In this document: in pieces, positions 21,801 to 29,079 of the stretch
How the letters are laid out: the number at the start of each line of letters is the position of its first letter
Numbering within the stretch: position 1 is the first letter of the stretch
Source: Tigriopus japonicus
Lineage: Eukaryota > Arthropoda > Copepoda > Harpacticoida > Harpacticidae
Assembly (NCBI GenBank): GCA_010645155.1
Contig: CM021323.1
Location: forward strand, 5,149,349 to 5,213,348
Direction of reading: 5' to 3'
Length of the DNA stretch: 64,000 nucleotides
Program-made: the position numbers and the translations under genes
Notes under the pieces: model-generated
Seen by the model: the letters and a program-made list of their open reading frames with translations, nothing else
Databases searched by the model: none
What the model was told of the DNA's origin: nothing

Positions 21801-23220
21801 ATATACCCATTTATGGTGTTGTGAATGGCTTTTTAGGTTTGAATATAAATACCAAGACATCATGGCATTATGGGATTCATAATTCAATGGGGAACAACTT
21901 TACTTTTATTGTATTACATAAGTTTAGGTCCAGGGAAAAAATTGTGTATCCAAAAAACTTATTAAATATAACATTTTTTGATAAGCTATTTGATCCATAT
22001 TTAGAGACCATTTAGTTGCGTGTCGAATTCAAATTAAATTAAAAAAACCATTCATCAGCAACTGAGTTATTTGACTTTGCATGGTCAATTTTTGACACCA
22101 AAAAGCCGAAAACGTTACAGTTATATAAAAAACAAGTTACCAAAGATTTCATATAGCTTTTCAATATTGCAAAAATATATGATTTTTTTGAATTTTGGAA
22201 TTTTTGTCAAAACAGCTCAAAATGATATAAAATCTCACATAAAACGAATTTAAACAAGATTTTTGGAGATTATATTTTATAACTATTTAGAGTGCACTTT
22301 GTTTTGTGCTCAGCCAAAATTACAAATAAATATGTCTAACAGATTCATATTCAAATTTACAATTTCTTGAAGGACCATGTTCAAAATGGACTAACACCGA
22401 AACTTGAAACATCAATCGAATTTTTCAAAACATCTAAATTTTGTCCAACTTTGAGTGTCTTTGATATTGCAATTTTTTATCGCAAAAGGTGTTTTAAGTG
22501 CTTTTTAAGTGAAATTTTAAATTATATTGAGCATTATTATTACAAGCGGGTTGGGCGTGGTGGCGATTGCCACAAACACGTCCATTCAGAACGAAAAATT
22601 CACGAGTAAGAACAAGCTAGTGGGTTTTATGCACAGTCTGTGGTTTTATGAACCTGGACGGATTGGCTAGTGGCTAATTGCTCTGCCTACGCTGCCTCAA
22701 CACAGAATTTCAAGTTCATTTAAACGCGTGCCATAATATGTTGCGTGATACAAGAAGTCATGTCGATGAATTATTCAGAGATAATATGTCATTGAAGACA
22801 TTGTTGAAAATCTTCTTTTCCTCTAAAAAGACTTCAGTATGTTGCGGTCGTGGAAGCGGCGCAAGCACTGTCGGATATGATTGTCTTTCCATTCCTGGAG
22901 CTAAAACTGCGATGGGACCCTCAACAAATATTGGCCCCTCCAGAATTTGCGGGCGCAATAAAGGATTAGCCACTACTTTCGGTGGTGATCGAGTCACAAT
23001 TTGTTGTGAGTATGCATGAGTAAATATTTTTCGTGAGCTTTTTTGCGTTTCTATTTTGACTCTAAATATTGGATTTATTTTTATTTTTTCAGCTCAAACT
23101 ACACCTTTCAGTATCAGGTTTTTGAGCGACGAATACGAAGTTTTTGGGGATACAAGTGAGTCGGGTGTCCGAAACAAGGGATTTAAACTTACCTATATCC
23201 AATCTAGCGAAGGATGTTAA
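812..23220 (+). CDS. Secreted CUB-domain protein, 11 coding exons
   Basis: Exons: 812-962, 1877-1898, 5086-5213, 9925-10040, 10791-10992, 11590-11687, 11763-11911, 11980-12000, 12066-12109, 22838-23005, 23093-23220. All are bounded by AG/GT and all phases join, giving 408 residues and a TAA stop. Exon 1 carries a signal peptide (hydrophobic MVLLMTVFLLQLL). A second ATG at 863 sits directly before it and could be the real start. Exon 3 encodes a Cys-rich segment (GTCYTADEC, GVCALGFGQCC). Exons 4-7 form a first CUB-like region with CGGSSSENCTYFQN and RICQ/LRLDF-type motifs, plus PPTICGINSGQHMYVD. Exons 7-11 form a second, with FNFDGGQHLANQNHNFCVR, YDCLSIPGA, RICGR and a terminal GFKLTYIQSSEGC. 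This order matches the extracellular CUB proteins abundant in crustaceans. Function is unknown; secretion and disulfide bonding are inferred. An AATAAA lies just after the stop (about 23228). Introns range from 65 bp to 10.7 kb, and the long ones are transposon-filled. Confidence 0.88.
963..1876. other. Intron 1 of the CUB gene
   Basis: This 914-bp AT-rich intron starts GTAAGT. It holds no recognisable transposon protein fragment, RNA gene or tandem repeat. Confidence 0.5.
1877..1898 (+). other. 22-bp microexon of the CUB gene (exon 2)
   Basis: The flanks read ttttttag before and gtatgt after. Exon 1 ends in phase 1 and exon 3 begins needing a phase-2 donor, so they cannot be joined directly. 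This 22-bp segment (2+18+2) fixes both phases. Its residues LPIFSVVR give the hydrophobic xFSVVRF-type stretch that normally precedes the Cys-rich segment in this family. No other segment of intron sequence that I found does both. Confidence 0.8.
2236..3190 (-). pseudogene. Mariner-like transposase relic
   Basis: Read on the minus strand through several frames, this is a mariner/Tc1-superfamily transposase. The N-terminal part has an HTH-like stretch and KKHPRESMRFVAKKYAVDP. The catalytic part has FSDEKNFTVD (first Asp), DGTPAHT-like residues near 2540 (second Asp), and PYLNPLDYSIW (third Asp) near 2435-2455. At least three frame changes show it is inactive. It lies in intron 2 of the CUB gene, antisense to it. 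Clear terminal inverted repeats were not found. Confidence 0.8.
3392..3487 (+). pseudogene. LINE ORF2 C-terminal fragment
   Basis: Open reading through to TGA gives PSVLPREWNEPFVEAQNAK and ends NSFKKQIKQM. This is the typical last segment of CR1/Jockey-type LINE polyproteins (x-WN-LP-x-VVEA-x-TxxxFKxxLD). The upstream part is lost, so this is a heavily 5'-truncated copy. Confidence 0.6.
3780..4059. mobile_element. hAT-type MITE, copy 1
   Basis: The ends are CAGGGGTCGGCAACC and GGTTGCCGACCCCTG, a classic hAT terminal inverted repeat. The flanking 8 bp are ATTTAGAT and ATATAGAT, a target duplication with one mismatch. The 280-bp interior consists of short repeats rich in GGGCCCAC and has no coding capacity. 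It lies in intron 2 of the CUB gene. Confidence 0.85.
4101..4141 (+). repeat. LINE 3'-terminal motif, solo copy
   Basis: This holds ATTAACTCTC and, 20 bases on, CATTCCTTGTAGCGGTA, followed by AATAAAAAA and a C-rich run. The same roughly 42-bp block closes the LINEs ending at 12281, 20400 and 43829. Here it stands alone, as expected for an extremely 5'-truncated LINE insertion. Confidence 0.7.
4488..4700 (-). other. Short coding-like fragment of unknown origin
   Basis: On the minus strand an ATG at 4700 opens a frame beginning MSNFKQESTEELLRTG, with good codon variety and higher GC than its surroundings. After about 35 codons it degrades into simple KITQK/ITRK repeats encoded by GGGTAATTTT-like units. 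It could be the 5' piece of a captured or retroposed gene inside the putative TIR element at 2114-4845. I do not recognise the protein. Confidence 0.3.
4851..5039. mobile_element. hAT-type MITE, copy 2
   Basis: The same family as 3780-4059: it starts CAGGGGTCGGCAACC and ends GCTGACCCCTG, but is internally shortened to 189 bp. The flanking octamers CGGTCGCT and ATCTAGCT agree at only 4 of 8 positions, so its target duplication is decayed or replaced. It ends 46 bp before exon 3 of the CUB gene, so it supplies sequence close to the branch-point region. Confidence 0.75.
5553..5620 (+). repeat. Dispersed repeat fragment (partner at 48087-48150)
   Basis: This contains AACGCAGCTTCGCAGCTG followed by ATCTGATAGAGGCTGTC. 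The closely similar stretch at 48087-48150 lies inside another transposon. It is a fragment of an interspersed repeat whose full form is not present here. Confidence 0.5.
5741..5990 (-). repeat. tRNA-derived SINE with internal duplication
   Basis: On the minus strand the head (about 5988 to 5915) has an A-box-like TGACGTAGTGCG and a B box GGTTCGATCCT, 40-50 bp apart as in tRNA-derived SINEs. A second B-box-like GGTTCGATCCCGG lies near 5752-5775. Between them a block of about 65 bp starting TTTGCATTGAAAGAC is duplicated in tandem. It lies in intron 3 of the CUB gene. Confidence 0.6.
6540..6920 (+). pseudogene. Ty3/Gypsy-type gag relic
   Basis: The frame reads ARRAVDLISNPAKDN, then LVKDRLLMTF, LLNLAPLGDRSPLELMDNML and ALVGDH. 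After a frame change near 6810 come SVRPHLIP and ELALVADKLV. This is the conserved core of Gypsy gag proteins (LGDRKPSELxxxMxxL). No protease or pol follows in frame, so it is an isolated, frameshifted remnant in intron 3. Confidence 0.7.
7130..8010 (+). pseudogene. Decayed non-LTR reverse transcriptase
   Basis: Fragments in several frames match the reverse-transcriptase order of CR1/Jockey-type LINEs: LPHGQHGFRKNHS, a degenerate F-x-AFDCIDHNN, GSPQGSVISPL, and LRVEIKQDLKWTTHL followed by KIRYCVLSALKS. Numerous stops and shifts show it is inactive. Its relation to the Gypsy gag relic just upstream is accidental adjacency in intron 3. Confidence 0.65.
8350..9924. other. Rest of intron 3 of the CUB gene
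   Basis: I see no transposon protein, RNA gene or tandem array in this AT-rich stretch. Open frames at 9001-9339 and 9587-9955 carry no recognisable motif. Confidence 0.4.
12281..12322 (-). repeat. LINE 3'-terminal motif closing LINE A
   Basis: This is the same block as at 4101-4141, in reverse orientation. It is preceded (lower coordinates) by a poly-G and poly-T run, which on the element's strand reads TAAAAAAATCCGCCCCCC then A-rich. It marks the 3' end of the LINE whose ORFs lie at 12477-17116. Confidence 0.8.
12477..15252 (-). pseudogene. LINE A ORF2: APE endonuclease and reverse transcriptase
   Basis: The ORF opens at 15252 with MNCRSVLNKL, the first endonuclease strand with its catalytic Asn. 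The endonuclease continues with LTETWL, VGDFNMPQIDW and SDHHCI. The reverse transcriptase has SSSAGPDGIPS, LHKGGDVSNARHYRPI, QHGFRKGRSC, DLSKAFDKVDH, SGVPQGSVLGP and KFADDTKIF (about residue 642). One frame change near 13250 separates it from the C-terminal thumb region (KIFDWLLSWARQNKMIFNVS), which runs to a stop at 12477. Otherwise it is open over 2.7 kb, so this is a young copy of a CR1/Jockey-superfamily element. It sits antisense in intron 9 of the CUB gene. Confidence 0.85.
16238..17020. mobile_element. hAT-type MITE complex inserted in LINE A ORF1
   Basis: The ends are TAGGCCTCGGAAAAAA and TTTTTTTTCCGAGGCCTA. Both flanks carry ATCATTAG (16230-16237 and 17021-17028), a perfect 8-bp target duplication. 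Internally, a second end of the same type (CCCGAGGCCTA) occurs at 16475, and the roughly 100-bp terminal block is present twice. The unit is therefore either two overlapping copies or one copy containing another insert (16476 to about 16860). It is noncoding and rich in AAAAAAAGTG repeats. Confidence 0.8.
16476..16765 (+). repeat. Dispersed repeat nested in the MITE (inverted copy at 58125-58385)
   Basis: Shared blocks include GTCAAGTCTTCCACTC-like, TGATGAAGTG, TCGACCACATTAAACTT, AGATGTATCAGC, GAAACTGGAAACGT-like, GGCCAAATTTTGATCAAAGC and GATCGGAGGG. The reverse complement of the same order is found at 58125-58385. It is a noncoding interspersed repeat of unknown class. Confidence 0.65.
17300..18425 (-). 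pseudogene. LINE B: 5'-truncated CR1/Jockey-like copy
   Basis: On the minus strand the fragment starts in the middle of the reverse transcriptase (KFRTKASISSYADDTKLF) near 18420. It continues KVYSWVGESNMALNGMKFR, SSMRDLGVVIQDD, the conserved C-terminal QKCFTRNITGMRELSYWERL, and PPTAFKAGLDNFLNT. A stop separates the two halves near 18008. Its 3' coding end has been expanded into a 27-bp tandem array (17383-17571). It belongs to the same family as LINE C, which lies head-to-head with it. Confidence 0.8.
17383..17571. repeat. Minisatellite: 27-bp unit, 7 copies
   Basis: The unit TAGTGGGTTGGTCAGGAATT + GTGTTTA is repeated seven times with few substitutions. The 27-bp length (9 codons) keeps frames open in both directions. 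A single copy of the unit is recognisable in LINE C at about 20252-20280, so the array grew from LINE sequence after insertion. Confidence 0.9.
18490..20440 (+). pseudogene. LINE C: CR1/Jockey-like copy with foldback insert and internal deletion
   Basis: It runs from a pre-RT region (GIPEIVAKGRSLSRIPK) through EVKTNPKAFFSFANTKRKMK, SSSPGPDGVTSQFL, YRPISLTSRIAKVFEKI, QHGFRGHFSTVTQL, FAKAFDKVDH and SGVPQGLILGPLLF to the catalytic box, which reads SSYGDDTKL rather than the usual YADD or FADD. Stops occur at 19776 and 20019. Relative to LINE B, a section after the catalytic box is deleted (near 20095-20130). The C-terminus LYRSTNSNSLVDQISYKR is followed by the shared 3' motif (20358-20400) and a poly-C then poly-A tail. 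Confidence 0.82.
19155..19386. mobile_element. Foldback MITE inserted in LINE C reverse transcriptase
   Basis: Two inverted arms of roughly 95 bp begin AGGTCGATTGTTGAGGTAGT on the left and end ACTACCTCAACAACCGACCT-like on the right. The inner parts share GAAGCACATGAG, GAGTAGAAATA and CCATGCTTGA. The insert splits the conserved VANVV-PIFKGGDKS motif of LINE C. The exact target duplication is unclear; TAT lies just outside both ends. Confidence 0.75.
21098..21165. repeat. Short tandem repeat, 20-bp unit, about 3 copies
   Basis: The unit CCCTACAAATCATTTTATTA is repeated with substitutions (CCCTACAACTTACTTTACTA, CCCTAGCAATCACTTTATTG), with a fourth partial copy. It is noncoding. Confidence 0.6.
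21481..21605. repeat. 125-bp near-perfect palindrome (foldback MITE)
   Basis: The arms of about 54 bp start GAAGGGAGGAATGGTCAAGA and end GGCCATTACTCCCTTC, with inner GTTTCATTTTAATTG and CAATAAAATGAAAC. The GC-rich loop is about 15 bp (CTCGGGCTGACGCC). It would fold into a stable hairpin in intron 9 of the CUB transcript. A small foldback transposon is the likely origin. Confidence 0.7.
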
Positions 23221-23713
23221 AAGTGGAATAAAAATAAATCTAATTGTCTTTTCTTCTTTAACTCTCTTGATGATACAAATAATTTCGATAAGGCACAAAA
23301 ATATTTCTCTTGATGCAAGAATTGAAATAAATGGCTACCAAATGGCAAGGCCTCATTTTGAAAAGAAAGCACATCAAGCCCTATCAAGTACTGATGGGAA
23401 CGAGTTCGTTTTGAAAACGTAACTCGGTGGTTCGACTCGGTTTTAGGGTCCTTCGCGCAACTCGAAGAAGTTCGGTGCGAACCCATTGATCTACTGTGTA
23501 TGAGCTATTTTAGTTTAAAAGCATTTAAACATCATAGCTTGGGTGTGTATTTTAACAAAAGCTACCTATTAGTGGCATCACATTGACCGCAAATTGATGA
23601 CAAAATAATTGTTTTGCTAGTGAAAACTTAAAGTATCAATTGATATTATGGTTTATTTGAAGAAGTCAGAGTTTGAAAAGTAATTTGTAATTGAAAATTC
23701 GTCAATTACATAG

Positions 23714-24526
23714 TGTAGCACAAAGAGTAGCCGCAAGGCCACTCACCGTGGAGTGAGTATAGAGATGTACAGTACTTCACACTTCAAACTCCTCTATATT
23801 CTATGTAGACGACTATATATACATAGCAGGGGGAAGGGTTGTGAGCAACGCAGTGCTCATGAGCAAGCACCCCACACCTTCCCACCAGATCGAAATTCTC
23901 ACACAAACAAAATAATGGGGCGCATCCCACCCCACCAATCCATCTCGGTGCATCACTGCCCACCGACGATTCCTCTCGGTTCATCACATGGCCCCACCAA
24001 TCCATCTCGGTGCAACACACGGCCCCACTGATCCATCTGGGCGACTCGATCCCCACCATGCGATCCATCTGGGCGACTTGATCCCCACCATGCAATCCAT
24101 CTGGGCGACTCGATCCCCACCATGCAATCCATCTGGGCGACTCAAACGGCCCCACCAATCCATCTCGGGAATCCACCCGTTTGGCCAATCGATCCGGAAA
24201 TCCACCCGTTTGGCCAATCGATCCGGAAATCCACCCGTTTGGCCAATCGATCCGGGAATCCACCCGTTCGGCTAATCGATCCCGGCATTGTTTTGTGTTC
24301 CGTGGGGTTTCGGCACCGGCATGATACACACACACGCCTACCATCCTACTCCCACCATGGAAACACCGCTGCCACCATGTAGCACGAAGAGTAGCCGCGA
24401 GGCCGCTCACCATGGAGTGAGCAGAGAGATGTACTTCATACTTCATACTCCTTTATATTCTATGTAGACGACATAGCAGGGGGAAGGGTTGTGAGCAACG
24501 CAGTGCTCATGAGCAAGCACGCCACA
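23714..24526 (-). mobile_element. TRIM-like LTR element, complete with target duplication
   Basis: Two direct repeats, 23714-23876 (163 bp) and 24378-24526 (149 bp), both begin TG and end CA and are flanked by ATAG on each side. On the minus strand the 5' LTR (24526 to 24378) is followed directly by TGGTGGCAGCGG, a primer-binding-site-like sequence. The 3' LTR (23876 to 23714) is preceded by the purine tract GGTGGGAAGG. The 500-bp interior has no gag or pol and consists largely of two minisatellites. All hallmarks of a terminal-repeat retrotransposon in miniature, minus orientation, are present. Confidence 0.85.
24015..24285. repeat. Two adjacent minisatellites inside the TRIM element
   Basis: The first array (about 24030-24150) repeats a unit of about 32 bp containing ATCCATCTGGGCGACT and GATCCCCACCATGC. 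The second (about 24170-24285) repeats a 29-bp unit, CCACCCGTTTGGCCAATCGA + TCCGGAAAT. Both are open in several frames only because of their periodicity; on the minus strand they give Trp/Asp/Arg-rich repeats. I do not regard the 220-codon minus frame at 23784-24446 as a gene. Confidence 0.75.
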
Positions 24527-24534
24527 ATAGCCAA

Positions 24535-25400
24535 AAATGTAATTAATTACAATTACAAGTACTTGGCCCAAAAATGTAATTAATTACAATTACATGTAAT
24601 TGTAAATGAAATTACGTAATTGTAATTACAATCACTCCTCAACCCTGCCTTTCTAGGTAGACACTTAAACTGAAGGAAGCTGCTAAACTTACATAATTTG
24701 AACCTAATTTAACCCAATTCAATCATAACCTAAATGATATCAATATATAAACCTGAATATATGTTTTTGTTTAGAACAATATCCGAACAAAATCAAATAT
24801 ATATCGAATTGCTTAGTGGGGGCACCCTGTCATGAGTGTTCGTCAGTTCATCCAACAATTGGAAGATGACAGCGCGGCAATTGGGGTTGCCAAGGAAATC
24901 TTCGAAGTCCAAACACTGTCAACAGACTTCAACAGACAAGTCAAACTTCAAGGTGTTGAGGAGGAGCATCACAAGGCTTGAGGAGAGATTGCCTTTGAGA
25001 CAGGCCTTGGAAATTGTCAATGAAGTGCGAGAAAGTCTAACCATTCCCAAATTTTCCAAGAAATTGGAAGACACATTGGCAAAAAATCCTGGCTTCAATT
25101 TCATGGCTGGTATTGGGGATGTGCTGTCTGGCAAGCATGTTGAGGATGTGAACGTGTTATCCTTGGACCCCGATATCATTGCCAGCTTCAGTTGTGCCCC
25201 GATCACCAGCGTTGATTGCGAACGAGCTTTTTCAAGGTTCAACGATATCCTGTACAACAAGAGAACAAATCTTACAGAAAAGCATCTAAGAGACCAAATG
25301 ATTGTGCAATGGAACCGAAATTTGATATAGTTATTGAAATTTTATTTTTGGTTTAGATTTGAGAATAAACCAGTATGTATGGGCAAAATTTATCAGCATA
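24535..25400 (+). pseudogene. hAT transposase 3' relic with dimerisation domain
   Basis: An open frame ending at 25330 carries ASFSCAPITSVDCERAFSRF and KRTNLTEKHLRDQM, the C-terminal hAT dimerisation motif. The upstream part is in another frame (ATG at 24833, VRQFIQQLEDDSAAIG), so a frameshift near 24950 interrupts the protein. The N-terminal BED finger and catalytic region are missing. Just before it, 24535-24630 consists of short ATGTAATTAATTACAATTAC palindromic repeats. Confidence 0.8.
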
Positions 25401-26536
25401 ATTTTGAGCATAATGGGACCAGGTTTTAAGAATAATTTGGAGCATAATTGGACCTCTTTTTAAGCATAATTTGTGGGTCCCTAGTCATGACTGAAGCTAA
25501 GCTCAGCTGCGTTCCCAGCCGTTATGTTCAAATAGTCGGTGGATGACGTCCATATTTTCGTCGTGGGGTGTGCAGCCGTGTCGTTCCGTGACTAGAATTG
25601 AACTTGTTTCGTGCCATTCATTTTGGAAGACATCTCCCTTCGATCAGAATTGCGAATTCCGTGATCAATTTCTAACCCATAGCCAAACATCCGACAACTC
25701 GTTTCAAGCATTAGCCATACTGACCCTGTTTTGAGACCTTTGAGTCGTGGGCATGGCTTGAAGTGGATGTGTTAGTCGATGCAACTACTACCACCTGTGC
25801 AATATTACGAACTTACGTACAAAAAGATCGGATTGGTTGGATCACCTACCTGTAGTAACACTCTACCATGCCATTTCAACAATGAATTAGGCCCCTGTGC
25901 TCCCTTTCATCATCACTGCTGTCCAAGCTGTTCCATGATGCCTGATTTCCTTATGCATGTCTTCAATTTGATAATCGTTTTTTCACAGTTTTGTAAATAA
26001 GCCTTGTAAAGCTTTCCAACATCATTCTGGAGTGAATTTTCTATCATTTTGACAGCATTTTCATTGAAATTGTAATGAGTCTAGACACATTATGTTTATA
26101 ATTGATTTGAACTGATTGTTCATATATTTTTCATCAAAAAATGTGTCTTGGCGTGTTTTGTCCTCGAAATGTCGTGCTCAAAATTGGAAGACTATTATTA
26201 TCTTTGTTTAGAGGTTGAAAGATTTATTAACATTGTATAGATGTTGTCTACATAGCTTTATTTCAAATGGTAAATGAAGCAGATTCACTACTTTCCAATG
26301 TAAAAAGCCACGAGTGTGAGATTCTGATAAAATCTCTCCACAAATTTGTCTCACAATTTGGCCAATAGTGTATGCACTCTTATCTTCAGATTCGTTTTTA
26401 CAGTATTTTTTTACGTTTCAAATGTTTATACACCCTTACTCTTAAGAAACCTAAGGATTTCTGTCGATTCCATGTGACTCGTTTGCAGAAAAAGCCAGAC
26501 ACATCTTAAACAAAGTACACTTGTGGCTTGACAATT
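25401..26536. other. Intergenic stretch without recognisable gene
   Basis: AT-rich sequence. Near 25390-25470 the phrase AGCATAATTTTGAGCATAAT recurs in short degenerate copies. Nothing else was recognised. Confidence 0.4.
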
Positions 26537-26784
26537 CTTTTTTTTTTTTGGATTGTTTGTGCTAGGGTCGGAGGGTTGAGACTCGCCCGGCCAGTGAAGC
26601 CAGCCATCACATCGTCCAAATCATTTCCGATAGGCAATATCAAGTCCGGTATCAGAATGGTTCTCCGTCTGTGGGTGTGGATTAACGTCTAAAAGTTTCC
26701 TTGAGAAAGGTCGGGGAGGAGAATCGAACCTGGGACCTCTCTCACTATAGGAAACTGCGCTAACCACGACACCACGTCTCCTCC
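26537..26784 (-). repeat. tRNA-derived SINE
   Basis: On the minus strand the head (26784 downward) contains TGTCGTGGTTAGCGCAG as A box and GGTTCGATTCTCC as B box. The element ends in a run of A (plus-strand poly-T at 26537-26550). The length of about 250 bp and this structure fit a tRNA-derived SINE. The tRNA-like part is not a functional tRNA because the acceptor and anticodon stems do not pair well. Confidence 0.75.
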
Positions 26785-27295
26785 GTGTAAATTCAATCTG
26801 ATTTTTTTAAGCCTCGTTTTATTTGGGGGAAAAATATCATTTCTATCAATTTGTTCACAACGCCATCAAATGGTTAAAACAGTAGAAGATAACAAACAAA
26901 TCAGTTGATTTTGAAAGCTTGGATCTCCACGGTGTGATGAAAGTGTGAATATCCAAAAAATAGTAAAAGGCACAAACTCTGCTGAATAACAATGCAATGC
27001 AAATCATTTTTAAGACATTTTTCTCACAGTTGTGCAAGGTAAAAATAATTCATTATCTTCATCAAGGATTTTCTAATCATAGCATCACAATCCGGAGATC
27101 TTTTTGATTTACAGAATGTCCCATGGAATGCAAGTGTTCAGGAACTATTGTTGGATAGCTTTAAGCATTATTTTTGTGCCTCCCAAAACACATTTTTGGA
27201 AACTTCTGCACTTTTGATTAGATGTTCTCTAAACCTGTAAAACTAGGTTGTATTGTGATGCTTCAATGATGGCCAATCTTACCTACGCAAATATA

Positions 27296-27549
27296 ATAAT
27301 AATAATCTTTATTGTGTGTTCCATCACACATTGAATATTTACAGTCATTAAAGTCACGTATTTTTCGCAAATTACATACAATTGAATGTACAAAGGGGCC
27401 CATTATGGGTTCAAGTTGCGCCGTTAGAGGCGCTTATCCACTAGACTCAAGTTTGGGAATGTGGGGGAAGACCTGGGATCGAACCCATGAACCCGAGCGT
27501 GGCTCGGTCGCGCGTTAAGCAACTGCGCTATACCATCTTCCCTCCCTCC
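27296..27549 (-). repeat. tRNA-derived SINE of a second family
   Basis: On the minus strand it begins GGAGGGAGGGAAGATGG, followed by TGGTATAGCGCAGTTG (A box) and GGTTCGATCCCAGG (B box). It ends in ACACAATAAAGATTATTATT repeats. The different tail and body sequence separate it from the SINE at 26537-26784. Confidence 0.75.
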
Positions 27550-28137
27550 AAAATATGTTTGCGCCTTTTTCAATTTTTTGGGGATTCACAATTTTAGCTC
27601 ACCCTGTGTATGGAAGCTTTCAGAATCATCTTATTTTTTTGTCTTCCAATATTTTAACAATTTGATGGTGTTGTGAACAAGTTGACAAGAAGAATTCTTT
27701 TCCTGATACAATGGGCTTTAAAAAGTTATGCTGAATTATCAGGCCACAAGTGTATGTTGTTCATAACTGTGGATCTTGAATTGATCTTAAAAATAATTTA
27801 CATTGCATTGTTCTCTGCCATGGTTTGTGCCTTTTAATCATTTTGGGAGATTAACAATTTGAGCGTACCCTGTAGATGCAAGCTTTCGGAAACATCTTAT
27901 TTTTTGTTACCTTCTATTATACTCATAATTTGATTCTGTGATGAATAAATTGGCAGAAAACATTCTTTGTTCCTCGATAAAATGGGACTTTCAGAGCCAC
28001 GTTGAACTGTCAAGCAACATGAGTGCGTCGTTCAAGAAGTGGTTGGCTTCTCTGCAAAGAGTTAAGAATAAATAGTTATGTCCTTGTAAAGAAATTTTTT
28101 ATATCGCACCAAAATATCTGATCCTATTGGACTTGAT
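27550..28137. other. Intergenic stretch without recognisable gene
   Basis: No protein relic or RNA gene was recognised. Two halves (about 27570-27780 and 27830-28040) share a degraded similarity, including AGCTTTCNGAANCATCTTATTTTT and GAANAAGTTGNCAGAA-like phrases. This suggests an old tandem duplication. Confidence 0.35.
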
Positions 28138-28727
28138 ATGTACAGGGATAGGCAAAATTAGTGAAACATGAAAATCGTTAAATAGCTCTTGAGCAACAAG
28201 TTATACAGCAAAGTCTTAATCAAAGTATGTACTCCTCACATAATGTGGTACATCATATTTGAACTTTATTCAACATTACCGCCTTTGACCCGAGCCACAG
28301 CCCTAACCGCTTGATGGCGTTGGCATAACTTGCACTTCTGAGATATCTTCTGAGATATCATCACATGCTTGCCTCTCCTGCAGACATCAAATGGTCCTTA
28401 TTGGCTCTAGAGATGGCATTGACTTTCCTCTCAACCATCTCCTACATTGAAAAGTCCAAAGGGTTACAGTCTCGTGAAGAGGGAGGCCAATAGTCCTTAT
28501 ACCAAAAATAATCGAAATTGGTTTGCACCAAACCTGAACAATCTTGGCAGTGTGGGCGGGAGCTCCATCTTGCTGGAAACAAATGGACAAGCCAGCAAAC
28601 TCGTCCTGGATCCAAGGAAGCACTTATGTTTGTAAAAAGTCTAGATAAATTGTCTTGTTGACTGTGAAATGATGGTCATTTCATTGCTAATTAGCACTTG
28701 AATCTTGATCGATTGCGTTTGTGCGTT
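28138..28727 (-). pseudogene. Tc1/mariner relic running into the assembly gap
   Basis: The minus strand encodes LPWIQDEFAGLSICFQQDGA + PAHTAKIVQVW, which includes the second catalytic Asp of mariner transposases. A WPPSS-x-DCNPLDF-like third-Asp motif follows in a shifted frame. The terminal sequence at 28138 is TACAGGGATAGGCAAAATTA, a Tc1/mariner-type inverted end preceded by TA. The other end is lost in the N run. Frameshifts show it is inactive. Confidence 0.75.
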
Positions 28728-28916
28728 NNNNNNNNNNNNNNNNNNNNNNNNNNNNNNNNNNNNNNNNNNNNNNNNNNNNNNNNNNNNNNNNNNNNNNNNN
28801 NNNNNNNNNNNNNNNNNNNNNNNNNNNNNNNNNNNNNNNNNNNNNNNNNNNNNNNNNNNNNNNNNNNNNNNNNNNNNNNNNNNNNNNNNNNNNNNNNNNN
28901 NNNNNNNNNNNNNNNN
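28728..28916. other. Assembly gap (189 N)
   Basis: An unresolved run of N. Open frames across it are meaningless. The missing sequence separates a mariner relic from the 5' part of a BEL/Pao element, so it may hold the mariner 5' end, a BEL LTR, or both. Confidence 0.99.
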
Positions 28917-29079
28917 TAGAGAGAGAAATAAAACACTTACGCAATGTTTCAGGGTTCGTTTGAGGATATGGATAGAGTTAGCGTCAGCTGACTCTGCTCA
29001 ACGGTAGTTTATTTTCACAAAACCTTGAGTAGTGATATGTCAGTACAATAAGCTACCTTTTTGTTCGACGAGGATTTTG

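Larger units (their letters stand above)
20421..22837. other. Distal part of intron 9 of the CUB gene
   Basis: No protein relic was recognised between the LINE C tail and exon 10. The stretch contains a 20-bp tandem repeat (21098-21165) and a long palindrome (21481-21605), listed separately. Otherwise it is AT-rich and without recognisable features. Confidence 0.4.

Noticed and set aside
23784..24446. 220-codon minus-strand frame rich in Trp, Asp and Arg
   Set aside because: The frame is open because of 29- and 32-bp tandem repeats in a TRIM element and crosses an LTR boundary; no domain or start context supports a gene.
28687..29007. Open frames across 28728-28916
   Set aside because: They consist of undefined residues from the run of N.
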